Source: Rubrivirga sp.
Lineage (GTDB): Bacteria; Actinomycetota; Actinomycetes; S36-B12
Assembly (NCBI GenBank): GCA_002729215.1
Contig: PBTV01000018.1
Span: forward strand, 7,430-40,341
Direction: 5' to 3'
Length of the DNA stretch: 32,912 bases
The translations under genes were made by a program, and so were the position numbers. Shown here one piece after another: positions 10,259 to 18,451 of the stretch; position 1 is the stretch's first letter, and every line of letters begins with the position of its first letter. A model generated the notes under the pieces. That model was not told the origin of the DNA, did no database searches, and was given only the letters and a program-made list of their open reading frames with translations.

Positions 10259-12301
10259 ATGTCCGACGCGAACGAGGCCGGCAAGCGAGACCGTCCCTGG
10301 ATGATGCGCCCCTACGCTGGCCACTCGTCGGCATCCGCGAGCAATGCCCTGTTCCGTACGAATCTGGCCAAGGGGCAAACGGGGCTGTCCGTTGCCTTCG
10401 ATCTACCCACGCAGACCGGGTACGACCCGGATTCGCCGATGGCCGCCGGCGAGGTGGGCAAGGTGGGGGTACCGATCGCGCACCTTGGGGATATGCGCAC
10501 GCTGTTCCGAGAGATCCCTCTCGACCAGATGAACACGTCCATGACCATCAACGCGACGGCCATGTGGCTGTTTGCCCTGTACATCGCGGTGGGGGAAGAG
10601 CAGGGCGTCGAGCCGACCCAACTCCAGGGAACAACGCAGAACGACATCGTCAAGGAATATCTGAGTCGAGGCACATACGTTTTCCCACCGGATCCGTCTC
10701 TTCGACTCATCACCGACATGATCGTGTACTCGGTCACCGAAGTGCCGCAGTGGAATCCGATCAACATCTGCAGTTATCACTTGCAAGAGGCCGGGGCGAC
10801 CCCAACGCAGGAGGTCGCGTATGCGATGGCCACCGCGATCGAAGTCCTCGATCGAGTCCGTGACACCGATCGCGTGCCGGGCGGGGATTTCGGTTCCGTC
10901 GTCAGCCGGATGTCCTTCTTCGTCAACGCGGGAGTGCGTTTCGTCGAAGAGATGTGCAAGATGCGCGCATTTGTCGAACTATGGGATTCCATTACGCAGG
11001 AGCGGTACGGCGTGGAAGATCCCAAGCAACGGCGATTCCGCTACGGCGTCCAGGTGAACTCCTTGGGCCTCACCGAGGCGCAGCCGGAGAACAACGTCTA
11101 CCGCATCATGCTTGAAATGCTCGCGGTGACATTGTCGCGAGACGCCCGTGCTCGCGCGGTGCAACTGCCCGCGTGGAACGAAGCTCTCGGGTTGCCGCGA
11201 CCGTGGGATCAGCAATGGTCTCTGCGCATGCAACAGGTTCTCGCCTTCGAGACCGACCTGCTTGAGTACGACGATCTTTTCGCCGGATCACCGGTGGTGG
11301 AGGCGAAGGTCGCTGACATGGAGTCCCAGGCCCGCGAGGAGTTGCAGCGGGTGCTCGACATGGGTGGCGCGGTGGCCGCAGTGGAAAACGGCTACATGAA
11401 GCAAGAGTTGGTGGGGTCGCTGACGCGCAGACGTGCCCGCATCGAATCTGGTGAAGACACGATCGTCGGGGTTAATGCGTATCTCTCCAGCGAACCGAGC
11501 CCGTTGCAGATCGAAGGCAAGAACGCTGTGTACATCGTCGATCCTGATGTCGAAGCCGAGGCCGTTGACAGTCTCGAGCAATGGCGAGCGAATCGCGACT
11601 CACTGGCCGTGGAGGCCGCCCTGGAGGAGTTGCACGCGGCTGCAGAGTTGGGTGAGGACATGATGAAGCCGACTTTGGCCTGCGCCCGGGCGGGGGTCAC
11701 CACCGGGGAGTGGGCTTCAGCACTGCGCCGTTCCTTCGGTGAATATCGGGCGCCGACGGGCATCGATGCGACGGTTGCGTCTGGGGTTTCCGCGACGCCG
11801 TCGACCAAGGATTCCTCCTCCGACCGGACGTCGATGGCGCGTGTCTCCGCGCGAGTTCACGAACTCACCGCCTCACGCGGTCGACCGTTCCGGTTCCTCG
11901 TCGGTAAGCCGGGCCTCGACGGCCACTCCAATGGCGCCGAGCAGATCGCCGTACGGGCGCGGGATGCGGGCTTCGAGGTCATCTATCAGGGCATTCGCCT
12001 CACCCCCGAGCAGATTGTGGCCGCCGCGGTAGCCGAGGACGTGGATGTTGTTGGCCTGTCGATCCTCTCCGGATCGCATCGGTCATTGGTGCCGGCGATC
12101 TTGCGCGGGCTTGCTGCCGAGGGTGCGGACGACGTCATCGTGGTCGTCGGTGGAATCATCCCGGCCGAAGACGAGGCGTGGTTGACCGAACAAGGGGTGG
12201 CCGAAGTGTTCACCCCCAAGGACTACGACGTCGCCGGCATTTTGGATCGAGTGGTCGACCACCTTTCGGTGGGTGACGAACGGGTCCCATCCTCGCCGTA
12301 A
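10259..12301 (+). CDS. meaA: Ethylmalonyl-CoA mutase (MeaA/Ecm), coenzyme B12-dependent
   Basis: This 680-residue protein interconverts (2R)-ethylmalonyl-CoA and (2S)-methylsuccinyl-CoA using adenosylcobalamin. The N terminus has the MeaA/Ecm hallmark DRPWMMRPYAGHSSA, then GQTGLSVAFDLPTQTGYD, LEMLAVTLSRDARARAVQLP and PAWNEALGLPRPWDQQWSLR. A linker at about 505-540 leads to the B12-binding domain with the axial His556 in GKPGLDGHSNG, then GLSILSGSH and VVVGGIIP. Catalytic and B12 domains are in one chain, as in MeaA. The nearest alternatives are methylmalonyl- or isobutyryl-CoA mutase, but the N-terminal pattern and the nearby ccr favour Ecm. Partners in the window are Ccr, the epimerase, MeaB and PduO. 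It begins directly after a TANNNT -10. Confidence 0.92.
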   Translation: MSDANEAGKRDRPWMMRPYAGHSSASASNALFRTNLAKGQTGLSVAFDLPTQTGYDPDSPMAAGEVGKVGVPIAHLGDMRTLFREIPLDQMNTSMTINATAMWLFALYIAVGEEQGVEPTQLQGTTQNDIVKEYLSRGTYVFPPDPSLRLITDMIVYSVTEVPQWNPINICSYHLQEAGATPTQEVAYAMATAIEVLDRVRDTDRVPGGDFGSVVSRMSFFVNAGVRFVEEMCKMRAFVELWDSITQERYGVEDPKQRRFRYGVQVNSLGLTEAQPENNVYRIMLEMLAVTLSRDARARAVQLPAWNEALGLPRPWDQQWSLRMQQVLAFETDLLEYDDLFAGSPVVEAKVADMESQAREELQRVLDMGGAVAAVENGYMKQELVGSLTRRRARIESGEDTIVGVNAYLSSEPSPLQIEGKNAVYIVDPDVEAEAVDSLEQWRANRDSLAVEAALEELHAAAELGEDMMKPTLACARAGVTTGEWASALRRSFGEYRAPTGIDATVASGVSATPSTKDSSSDRTSMARVSARVHELTASRGRPFRFLVGKPGLDGHSNGAEQIAVRARDAGFEVIYQGIRLTPEQIVAAAVAEDVDVVGLSILSGSHRSLVPAILRGLAAEGADDVIVVVGGIIPAEDEAWLTEQGVAEVFTPKDYDVAGILDRVVDHLSVGDERVPSSP

Positions 12302-12336
12302 GGCGAACATCGTGAAGGACGTCCGTTCCCACTGTC

Positions 12337-12350
12337 CGCGCACGTGCGCG
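12337..12350 (+). terminator. 14-nt palindrome between convergent meaA and lipoprotein gene
   Basis: CGCGCACGTGCGCG is a perfect palindrome in the 79-base gap between two converging genes. A second palindrome, ATCGACGTCGAT at 12370-12381, touches the stop of the lipoprotein gene. No T-runs follow. Their position suggests bidirectional termination; a protein-binding site is also possible. Confidence 0.35.
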
Positions 12351-12380
12351 CGTCTCGATGTCTGGCTGTATCGACGTCGA

Positions 12381-12857
12381 TCAGACGTCGGGCAAATTGG
12401 TGCAATACTTCATCGCGGCTGCGTAGAGCACCTGCGTCGCCTGTTCATCGGTGAGCCCGGTAATCCACGGTTGAGCGTCGGGCGTCTGGTCATTGGCGGC
12501 TCGCGATAACTCGATGAAGAAGTTGGCGGTAGACGTGACCTCGAAAGCGTCATCAAAATCGGTGCGGCAGAGGGTGTCTTTGCCCATGCGATTGAACGAG
12601 CCCCAGAGCTCGTTCGAGCGGATGACGAGATCTTTCGGTTCCAGTTCGGTGACGGAATCGGGAGTATTGGGGGAGTCGGTCGCCGAGGTATCGAATGACT
12701 CATCCGCCAACTCATCGACTAACTCATCCACTGAGTCAGCGGATGAGGTCGGCGTTGGATCGTCGGCGGCAGCTGGGTCGACGTCCTCGGTCGCACAACC
12801 GACGAGGCTGGCCGCGGCGAGAACGACGACGGGCCAGACGTGGAACCGCTGCATCAC
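12381..12857 (-). CDS. Secreted lipoprotein of unknown function
   Basis: About 158 residues from the GTG at 12857. A short basic start is followed by a hydrophobic stretch and the lipobox LVGC (Cys21), so the mature protein should be lipid-anchored outside the cell. Residues 22-75 are an acidic, Ser/Thr/Asp-rich spacer with the repeated DELVDELADE. A compact C-terminal part follows with two Cys (in TLCRTDF and KYCTNLP) that could pair. I do not recognise the family. I prefer 12857 because TACCAT lies 7 nt upstream; the frame also allows a start at 12878. It is divergent from nucS. Confidence 0.75.
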   Translation of the reverse strand: MMQRFHVWPVVVLAAASLVGCATEDVDPAAADDPTPTSSADSVDELVDELADESFDTSATDSPNTPDSVTELEPKDLVIRSNELWGSFNRMGKDTLCRTDFDDAFEVTSTANFFIELSRAANDQTPDAQPWITGLTDEQATQVLYAAAMKYCTNLPDV

Positions 12858-12864
12858 CCTCGCG

Positions 12865-12870
12865 ATGGTA
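12865..12870 (-). promoter_or_regulatory. Leaderless -10 of the lipoprotein gene
   Basis: TACCAT on the minus strand lies 7 nt before the GTG at 12857. It falls inside the longer version of the frame, which supports the shorter start. Confidence 0.4.
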
Positions 12871-12909
12871 TTGCGCACCCGGTGCCCTGTCCCGTGGAAG
12901 CACGGCGGC

Positions 12910-12915
12910 TAGCCT
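12910..12915 (+). promoter_or_regulatory. Leaderless -10 of nucS
   Basis: TAGCCT is followed by CGGACG and the GTG at 12922, a 6-nt gap with no SD. It has the same geometry as the murA and meaA sites. Confidence 0.55.
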
Positions 12916-12921
12916 CGGACG

Positions 12922-13638
12922 GTGCGGATTGTGGTGGCGCGGTGCTCGGTCGAGTACCAGGGACGGTTGACCACCGAACTGCCGGAGGCGGTGCGGCTGC
13001 TCATGATCAAAGGAGACGGCACCCTGCTGATCCACAACGATCGCCGAGGTAAGCCGCTGAATTGGATGAGCCCGCCGTGCCGGTTGGTCGAAGAAGACAT
13101 CAATGATGCTGACAGCACCGGTGACGGCGCTACGCGCGACGCTCCGGAAGGCACGAAGTCCATCTGGACGGTGACGAACAAGGCCGGTGAGCATCTAGTG
13201 GTGTACGTGTACGACGTCCAACATGATTCTCAGCACCACCTGGGCCAAGACCCCGGTTTGGTGAAGGATGGCGTGGAAGCGCACCTGCAGAAACTCCTGG
13301 CCGAACACGTGGAGACCTTCGGTAGTGGCTGGACTCTCGTGCGACGTGAATACCCCACCGCGATCGGGCCGGTCGACCTCTTGTGCCGGGACGAGGAGGG
13401 CAAGCCGGTGGCGGTTGAGATCAAAAGGCGCGGTGAAATCGATGGAGTAGAGCAGCTGTCGCGCTATCTGGAACTGTTGAATCGAGATCCGATACTTGCT
13501 CCCGTCTCCGGCGTCTACGCCGCTCAGGAAATCAAACCCCAGGCTCGAACCCTCGCCGAGGATCGCGGCATCCGCTGCCTCGTCGTGGACTACGACGAAC
13601 TCAAAGGCACAGCGGATTCGGGTCTGCGCCTGTTTTGA
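12922..13638 (+). CDS. nucS: Mismatch-specific endonuclease NucS/EndoMS
   Basis: NucS (238 residues) cuts both strands at mismatches and is the core of non-canonical mismatch repair in actinobacteria that lack MutS/MutL. The N-terminal DNA-binding domain has [12 protein letters not shown] and [12 protein letters not shown]. The C-terminal nuclease domain has the RecB-like triad D152 (GPVDLLC), E166 and K168 ([20 protein letters not shown]). The last four residues, LRLF, fit the C-terminal clamp-interaction motif reported for this family. The GTG start is supported by a leaderless -10. The stop overlaps the alternative TTG start of the following dehydrogenase. Confidence 0.95.
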   Translation: MRIVVARCSVEYQGRLTTELPEAVRLLMIKGDGTLLIHNDRRGKPLNWMSPPCRLVEEDINDADSTGDGATRDAPEGTKSIWTVTNKAGEHLVVYVYDVQHDSQHHLGQDPGLVKDGVEAHLQKLLAEHVETFGSGWTLVRREYPTAIGPVDLLCRDEEGKPVAVEIKRRGEIDGVEQLSRYLELLNRDPILAPVSGVYAAQEIKPQARTLAEDRGIRCLVVDYDELKGTADSGLRLF

Positions 13639-13658
13639 CCCTTTGGCAGACTGCCCTC

Positions 13659-15440
13659 ATGGAATCTCGGGACAGGGTCGGCAGTGTTGCAGTTATCGGC
13701 TTGGGAACCATGGGGACCGGAATAGCTGAGGTAGTCGCGCGACACGGCTTCGCCGTCCGCGCTATCGACATCGACGACACCACCGTCAGCGATGCACGTC
13801 AGCGCATCGAAGCCTCCACCGACCGAGCGGTGGTCCGCGACAAACTGACCGCGAGTGAGCGGTCCGGAATTCTCGATCGCATCCTTTTCACGACCAACCT
13901 GCAGGAGTGTTTGACGTCGGACATCGTGATCGAAGCGGTACCCGAGAACCTGGAGTTGAAACGCCAGGTTCTCGGCCAGCTCGACGGCCTCTTGCCCGAT
14001 CGAGTCATTTGGTGCACGAACACCTCCTCGCTGTCGGTCACCGAAATTTCCACGGCGGTCAGCCAACCGTCGCGCGTGGTGGGATTGCACTTCTTCAACC
14101 CGGCTCCCGTGCAAGATTTCGTGGAAATCGTTCGCACCGTCGTCACCGACGATGAGGTTGTCGAGCACATTCGGGTTTTCGCCGAGCAGATCGGCAAACA
14201 GGCGGTGATCTGCGAAGACAAAGCCGGGTTCATTGCCAACAGTCTGTTGTTCGGCTACCTCAATCATGCGGCATCGATGTTCGAGCAGAAGTACGCAAGC
14301 CGTGAGGACATCGATGCGGCGATGCGCCTGGGATGCGGGTTGCCGATGGGGCCCTTGGCTCTGCTGGATCTCATTGGGCTTGATACCTCGTACCAAATCT
14401 TGGACACCATGTATCGGCAGGGTCGAGATCGTCTGCACGCCCCGAGTCCCATCCTTAAGCACATGGTCACCGCCGGGTTGAAGGGCCGGAAATCCGGACG
14501 TGGCTTCTACTCCTACGCCGAGCCGGGCTCACCCGAGATCGTCGCCGACGACCGTGTGGCGGCGCAGGACGCCTCGGACGCGTCTGTCCGCGAGGTCAAT
14601 ACCGTGGGTGTTGTCGGCTCCGGCACCATGGCAACGGGGATCATCGAAGTATTCGCCAAGGCTGGGTTCTCGGTCACTTTCGTCGCCCGATCAGAGGACA
14701 AGGTCGCGAAGGTCATCGCATCGATCCGTCGGAGCCTGGAGAAGGCTCTGCAACGGGGCAAGATCGAACAGGACGCCGTGGATGCCGCTATGGGGTGCAT
14801 CACCGGAACCACGGTTTTGGATGACCTTGCCGATGTGGATCTGGTGGTGGAGGCCATCGCCGAGGAACTCGATATCAAGACCGCGCTGTTCGAGAACCTG
14901 GATGAGATTTGTCGGCCGGGGGTCATCTTGGCCACGACTACCTCCTCCTTGCCCGTGGTCGATCTTGCGTCGGTGACATCGCGCCCAGGAGACGTCGTCG
15001 GGCTTCACTTCTTCAATCCGGCGTCGGTGATGAAGCTCATGGAGATCGTCGACACGGTCGCGACGAGCTCGGATGTCGTCGCCACCGCGCGAAGTGTCGT
15101 GTCTCGGATCGGCAAAGTGGGTGTTCACTGCGGTGATAGAGCCGGTTTCATTGTGAATGCGCTGCTGTTCCCGTACCTGAACGACGCTATCAAGATGGCC
15201 GAGGGCAACTACGCGACTACAGACGACATCGACACGGCGATGAAGGTCGGCTGCGGGTACCCCATGGGCCCCTTCGAATTGCTCGACGTTGTTGGATTGG
15301 ATGTTTCGCTCGCTATTCAACAAACGCTGTATCGGGAATTTCGTGAGCCCGGTTTCGCTCCCGCGCCTTGGTTGGAGCATCTGGTGACGGCGGGCTACAC
15401 CGGTCGAAAAGCCGGTCGTGGTTTTCGCTCGTACGCATAG
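13659..15440 (+). CDS. 3-hydroxyacyl-CoA dehydrogenase, tandem-duplicated
   Basis: 593 residues containing two complete copies of the hydroxyacyl-CoA dehydrogenase unit (about 8-290 and 315-593). Each has a Rossmann domain, the catalytic motif GLHFFNPA, and a C-terminal domain with GCGLPMGPLALLDLIGLD or GCGYPMGPFELLDVVGLD. The first Rossmann motif is GLGTMGTG with an acidic end to beta-2 (RAIDIDD); the second is GSGTMATG with ARS at that place. It probably interconverts 3-hydroxybutyryl-CoA and acetoacetyl-CoA, between the thiolase at 22715 and Ccr. From memory, similar tandem proteins occur in Streptomyces. ATG 13659 is preferred to TTG 13635; CAGACT lies 6 nt upstream of it. Confidence 0.92.
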   Translation: MESRDRVGSVAVIGLGTMGTGIAEVVARHGFAVRAIDIDDTTVSDARQRIEASTDRAVVRDKLTASERSGILDRILFTTNLQECLTSDIVIEAVPENLELKRQVLGQLDGLLPDRVIWCTNTSSLSVTEISTAVSQPSRVVGLHFFNPAPVQDFVEIVRTVVTDDEVVEHIRVFAEQIGKQAVICEDKAGFIANSLLFGYLNHAASMFEQKYASREDIDAAMRLGCGLPMGPLALLDLIGLDTSYQILDTMYRQGRDRLHAPSPILKHMVTAGLKGRKSGRGFYSYAEPGSPEIVADDRVAAQDASDASVREVNTVGVVGSGTMATGIIEVFAKAGFSVTFVARSEDKVAKVIASIRRSLEKALQRGKIEQDAVDAAMGCITGTTVLDDLADVDLVVEAIAEELDIKTALFENLDEICRPGVILATTTSSLPVVDLASVTSRPGDVVGLHFFNPASVMKLMEIVDTVATSSDVVATARSVVSRIGKVGVHCGDRAGFIVNALLFPYLNDAIKMAEGNYATTDDIDTAMKVGCGYPMGPFELLDVVGLDVSLAIQQTLYREFREPGFAPAPWLEHLVTAGYTGRKAGRGFRSYA

Positions 15441-15451
15441 GGGACGATGAC

Positions 15452-15727
15452 GTGGGTCGAAAGAACCGCAGGCGCCACGAGCCCGAACGCGCGGCTCCGC
15501 GGTCCAATCAGCAGATCGAATCGCACCCGGACGGCGACTGGATCGTGCGGTCATTGACCGGGTCGTCGGCAACGAAAACGTACCGATGCCCGGGGTGCGA
15601 TCATGAGATTCGGCCGGCGACTCCTCACGTAGTCGTGTGGAGTGCTGATGACCCAAACGGCGCCGACGACAGGCGCCATTGGCACACACCGTGCTGGCGG
15701 GCTCGTGGGACACGAGGCCCGCGATGA
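15452..15727 (+). CDS. Small conserved zinc-ribbon-like protein
   Basis: 91 residues. A very basic N terminus is followed by a compact part with YRCPGCDHEI and, after about 30 residues, HWHTPCW. The C-x2-C plus H/C pattern could bind one zinc ion. Similar short actinobacterial proteins are often labelled ATP/GTP-binding protein without experimental support. The GTG at 15452 lies 11 bases after the dehydrogenase stop, and the 3' end overlaps the next ATG (ATGATG region), so it belongs to an operon with the two hydrolases. The function is unknown. Confidence 0.7.
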   Translation: MGRKNRRRHEPERAAPRSNQQIESHPDGDWIVRSLTGSSATKTYRCPGCDHEIRPATPHVVVWSADDPNGADDRRHWHTPCWRARGTRGPR

Positions 15728-16479
15728 TGGATGTCGTTGACGAGCCCATCACCGCCAATTCGGTACTGCCAGCTCGTCGCGAGCCCCTCTCGTTGACGAC
15801 CGCCGATGGGTTGCGACTCGTTGGTGAGGTGGCTCTTCCGCTCGAGAATCAGCCGCGCGCGACGATCGTGTGTGTCCATCCGTTGCCCACGCACGGCGGC
15901 ATGATGGATTCACATGTGTTGCGAAAGATGGCGTGGCGTCTACCAGCCATGTCCGACATCGCCGTACTGCGCTTCAACACTCGCGGCACCGCTTCTGCGG
16001 CCGGTGCCAGCGAAGGCGAATTCGATAGTGCCGAGGGCGAGGGTTTGGACTTAAGAGCGGCCATTGATGAGGCACAGCGGCGGGAACTACCGGATATCTG
16101 GCTGGTGGGGTGGTCTTTCGGCACCGATGTCGTTCTCAAGCACGGAAACGTCGACCCTGTTCGCGGTGCCATCTTGTTGAGCCCGCCGCTGCGGTTCGCT
16201 ACCGTCGAGGACGTTCGCGTATGGCAAACAGCCGGGCGAAGCGTCGTGGCCTTCGTGCCCGAGTTCGACGACTTTCTGCCTCCGCAGGCCGCTCGCGAGG
16301 CATTCGCTGTTGCCCCGGCCATCGACGTCGTAGCCGTTCCCGATGCCAAGCACCTGTGGGTAGGGGAGCGATTCGTCGGTAACGTATTGAATCGCATCGT
16401 GCAGGTCATCGAGCCCGACTCCGAGGATCTTCCGAGCCACTGGACCGGCCCGATGGACAAGTGGAGTGATCTGGCGTGA
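15724..16479 (+). CDS. Alpha/beta hydrolase (KANL3/Tex30-like type)
   Basis: 251 residues. The core fold is visible from VCVHPLPTHGGMMDSHV, with the oxyanion-side HPLP, through FNTRGTASAAG to the nucleophile elbow GWSFGT. The catalytic His is probably in DAKHLWVGERF near the C terminus, and an Asp-containing loop (PEFDDFLPP) precedes it. No signal peptide, so it is cytoplasmic. The substrate is not predictable. The ATG at 15724 overlaps the stop of the previous gene, and its own stop overlaps the next start (GTGA), so all three are coupled. Confidence 0.8.
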   Translation: MMDVVDEPITANSVLPARREPLSLTTADGLRLVGEVALPLENQPRATIVCVHPLPTHGGMMDSHVLRKMAWRLPAMSDIAVLRFNTRGTASAAGASEGEFDSAEGEGLDLRAAIDEAQRRELPDIWLVGWSFGTDVVLKHGNVDPVRGAILLSPPLRFATVEDVRVWQTAGRSVVAFVPEFDDFLPPQAAREAFAVAPAIDVVAVPDAKHLWVGERFVGNVLNRIVQVIEPDSEDLPSHWTGPMDKWSDLA

Positions 16480-17279
16480 GCATCGCAATGATCGATGAGG
16501 GATCGGGTCCTGTCGCGATGCTGCTACACGCCTTTCCGTGTGACCATCACATGTGGGATGAGCAGATACCCGCGATCGTCGACATCGGCTGGCGCGTTCT
16601 CGTTCCCGATCTCCCGGGATTTGGAGCCAGCCCCCTCCCAGCGGAGGGCGAGCCGGATCTCGCGAGCGTGGTGGCGACGCTGATCTCGGCGACATTGGAC
16701 CGTGGCGTCGACAGACTCGTGGTGGCTGGACTCTCCGTCGGGGGGTACCTGACCATGGAATGGTGGCGGCAACAGCCGGAGATGCTCGCCGGGGTCGGGT
16801 TGTGCGACAGCAAAGCCACGGCCGACTCCGCCGATGCGCAGCAGGCCCGACAGGAACTCGCCGCCCTCATCGATCAATCTCCGAGCAAGTGCGCCCAGAT
16901 CTTGCGCGAGAAGATTCTCCCGGTGCTGGTGGGATCCACGACCCACGCATCACGGCCGAATGTCGTCCGCAGGGTCGAGTCATGGATGCTTCAGGTGTCC
17001 CCGGAAACCGTTTCCTGGTACCAGCGTGCGATGGCCGCACGCCCGGACTCGGTGGACATGCTGACGGAGGTACATGTTCCTGCCCTGGTGCTCTGGGGAG
17101 ATGAGGACGGTATGTCTCCGCTGAGCGAGCAGAACACCATGCGCGAGGCGCTGTCCGACGCCCAGGCCAGTGAAATACCCGGGTCCGGTCACTTATCTGC
17201 CATCGAACAGCCCGCGCACGTGGGTCGTGCGCTCGCTGACTTCCTGACCCATATCCAGCGCTCGGGAATGAGTGGCTAG
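16476..17279 (+). CDS. Alpha/beta fold hydrolase
   Basis: 267 residues with a canonical hydrolase core. It has LLHAFPCDHHMWDEQIP (oxyanion region), PDLPGFGASP, the nucleophile elbow GLSVGGY, the acid in LWGDEDGMSP and the catalytic His in GSGHLSAIEQP. A lid of about 60 residues sits after the elbow. This resembles the esterase/haloperoxidase/BioH-like branch, but the substrate is unknown. The GTG start overlaps the previous stop by four bases. The 3' end overlaps the stop of the convergent sugar dehydrogenase gene. Confidence 0.85.
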   Translation: MSIAMIDEGSGPVAMLLHAFPCDHHMWDEQIPAIVDIGWRVLVPDLPGFGASPLPAEGEPDLASVVATLISATLDRGVDRLVVAGLSVGGYLTMEWWRQQPEMLAGVGLCDSKATADSADAQQARQELAALIDQSPSKCAQILREKILPVLVGSTTHASRPNVVRRVESWMLQVSPETVSWYQRAMAARPDSVDMLTEVHVPALVLWGDEDGMSPLSEQNTMREALSDAQASEIPGSGHLSAIEQPAHVGRALADFLTHIQRSGMSG

Positions 17280-18409
17280 TCGTCGACGATCAAGCTGAGC
17301 ATGCGGTCGTCCCGGGAGCCGGGATCGCCCCGCCCATCAGTGTTACTGGTGGACAGCCAGAGCCGGCCGTCCGGTGCCGCGGCGACGGTGCGCAGACGGC
17401 TTTGCTCACCGAGGTCGACGGCCTGGGGATTTCCGGCCCGGGTGCCCCTCAAGGGGACTCGCCACAGGACCTCACCCCGCAGGCTCGCCACATAGGCGGC
17501 GCCGTCCTGAATCGCTAAGCCACTCGGTGACGCGGTAGATGTCGGCGACCACGTGACCTTCGGATTGGTGAATCCTCGCTTCGAACTGCGACCTTCCACC
17601 ACCGGCCAGCCGTAGTTTCGTCCCGGGCGGAGCAGGTTGAGCTCGTCGGCCTTGCTCGTGCCGAACTCCGTGGCCCACAGTCGTCCCGCGGCGTCTAGTG
17701 CGAGACCTTGAACGTTGCGATGTCCGAGTGTGAAGACCCGGGACCCTTCGATGGGGTTGCTGGCCGCGGGTGCACCGTCGAAGTCGACCCGCAGGACTTT
17801 GCCGGCCAGTGAGGTGAGGTCTTGCGCGAGTTCCGGGATCCCGGCATCTCCGGTCGCGATGTACAGAACGTCTTCGTCCACGAGTATGCGGCCACCGTTG
17901 TGATACGTGTTCTTGGGAATCCCGGTCACGATCGGCGTCTGGGGCCCGAGGCTACGGCCGTCCCAGTCGATGCGCACCACTCGGTTGTCCCGTGCCGTCG
18001 TCAGGTACGCGAAGATCACCTCGGGTTGGGTTCCGCGCGCCGTAGGCGGAACGGCAATCCCGAGGAGCCCTCCTTCGCCGCCGGCGCGGACCCCACTGAC
18101 TCTTCCCACTTTCGAGGTCGTGGTCAACGATCGCGCGGGGGAGCCGTTCGATCGACCGGCGATCCGTCGGACGAGGCCGGTGTCTCTCTCGGAAACCAGA
18201 GCGGAACCGTCGGGCAGGAACGCAAGGCCCCAGGGGCTGGTCAGAGATCGAGCAATGGTCTTCTTGGACACGAGGTCCACCGTCGGCTGGGCGCTGGCCG
18301 CGGGGAACAGCGGCCCGAATACCAGGACGCCACCGATCGACAAGGCACCGACGATGACGAGGACCGCCGAGGTGATGGCGATCAGGCGAGCGTGGGGTCC
18401 GATGTGCAT
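17276..18409 (-). CDS. PQQ-dependent sugar dehydrogenase-family protein (soluble type), exported
   Basis: About 377 residues. An N-terminal hydrophobic segment (about 9-34, ending near AASAQ) is a signal peptide or anchor. A six-bladed propeller follows, typical of the GSDH/YliI family. It shows SPWGLAFLPDGSALVSERDTG, GGEGGLLGIAV, TYHNGGRILVDEDVLYIATGDAG (with the His near the active site), LGHRNVQGLA and GRNYGWPVVEG. Family members oxidise sugars outside the cell, but many actinobacterial ones are uncharacterised, so the substrate is open. ATG 18409 is preferred because CATGAT lies 6 nt upstream; GTG 18427 is the longer alternative. Confidence 0.85.
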   Translation of the reverse strand: MHIGPHARLIAITSAVLVIVGALSIGGVLVFGPLFPAASAQPTVDLVSKKTIARSLTSPWGLAFLPDGSALVSERDTGLVRRIAGRSNGSPARSLTTTSKVGRVSGVRAGGEGGLLGIAVPPTARGTQPEVIFAYLTTARDNRVVRIDWDGRSLGPQTPIVTGIPKNTYHNGGRILVDEDVLYIATGDAGIPELAQDLTSLAGKVLRVDFDGAPAASNPIEGSRVFTLGHRNVQGLALDAAGRLWATEFGTSKADELNLLRPGRNYGWPVVEGRSSKRGFTNPKVTWSPTSTASPSGLAIQDGAAYVASLRGEVLWRVPLRGTRAGNPQAVDLGEQSRLRTVAAAPDGRLWLSTSNTDGRGDPGSRDDRMLSLIVDD

Positions 18410-18451
18410 TAGGCCATCATGCGTCACTGCGCGTTGCCTGTCGCGGTCAGG

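Noticed and set aside
14691-15758. Minus-strand frame of 355 residues over the tandem dehydrogenase
   Set aside because: Overlaps a strongly supported gene; no coherent protein pattern.
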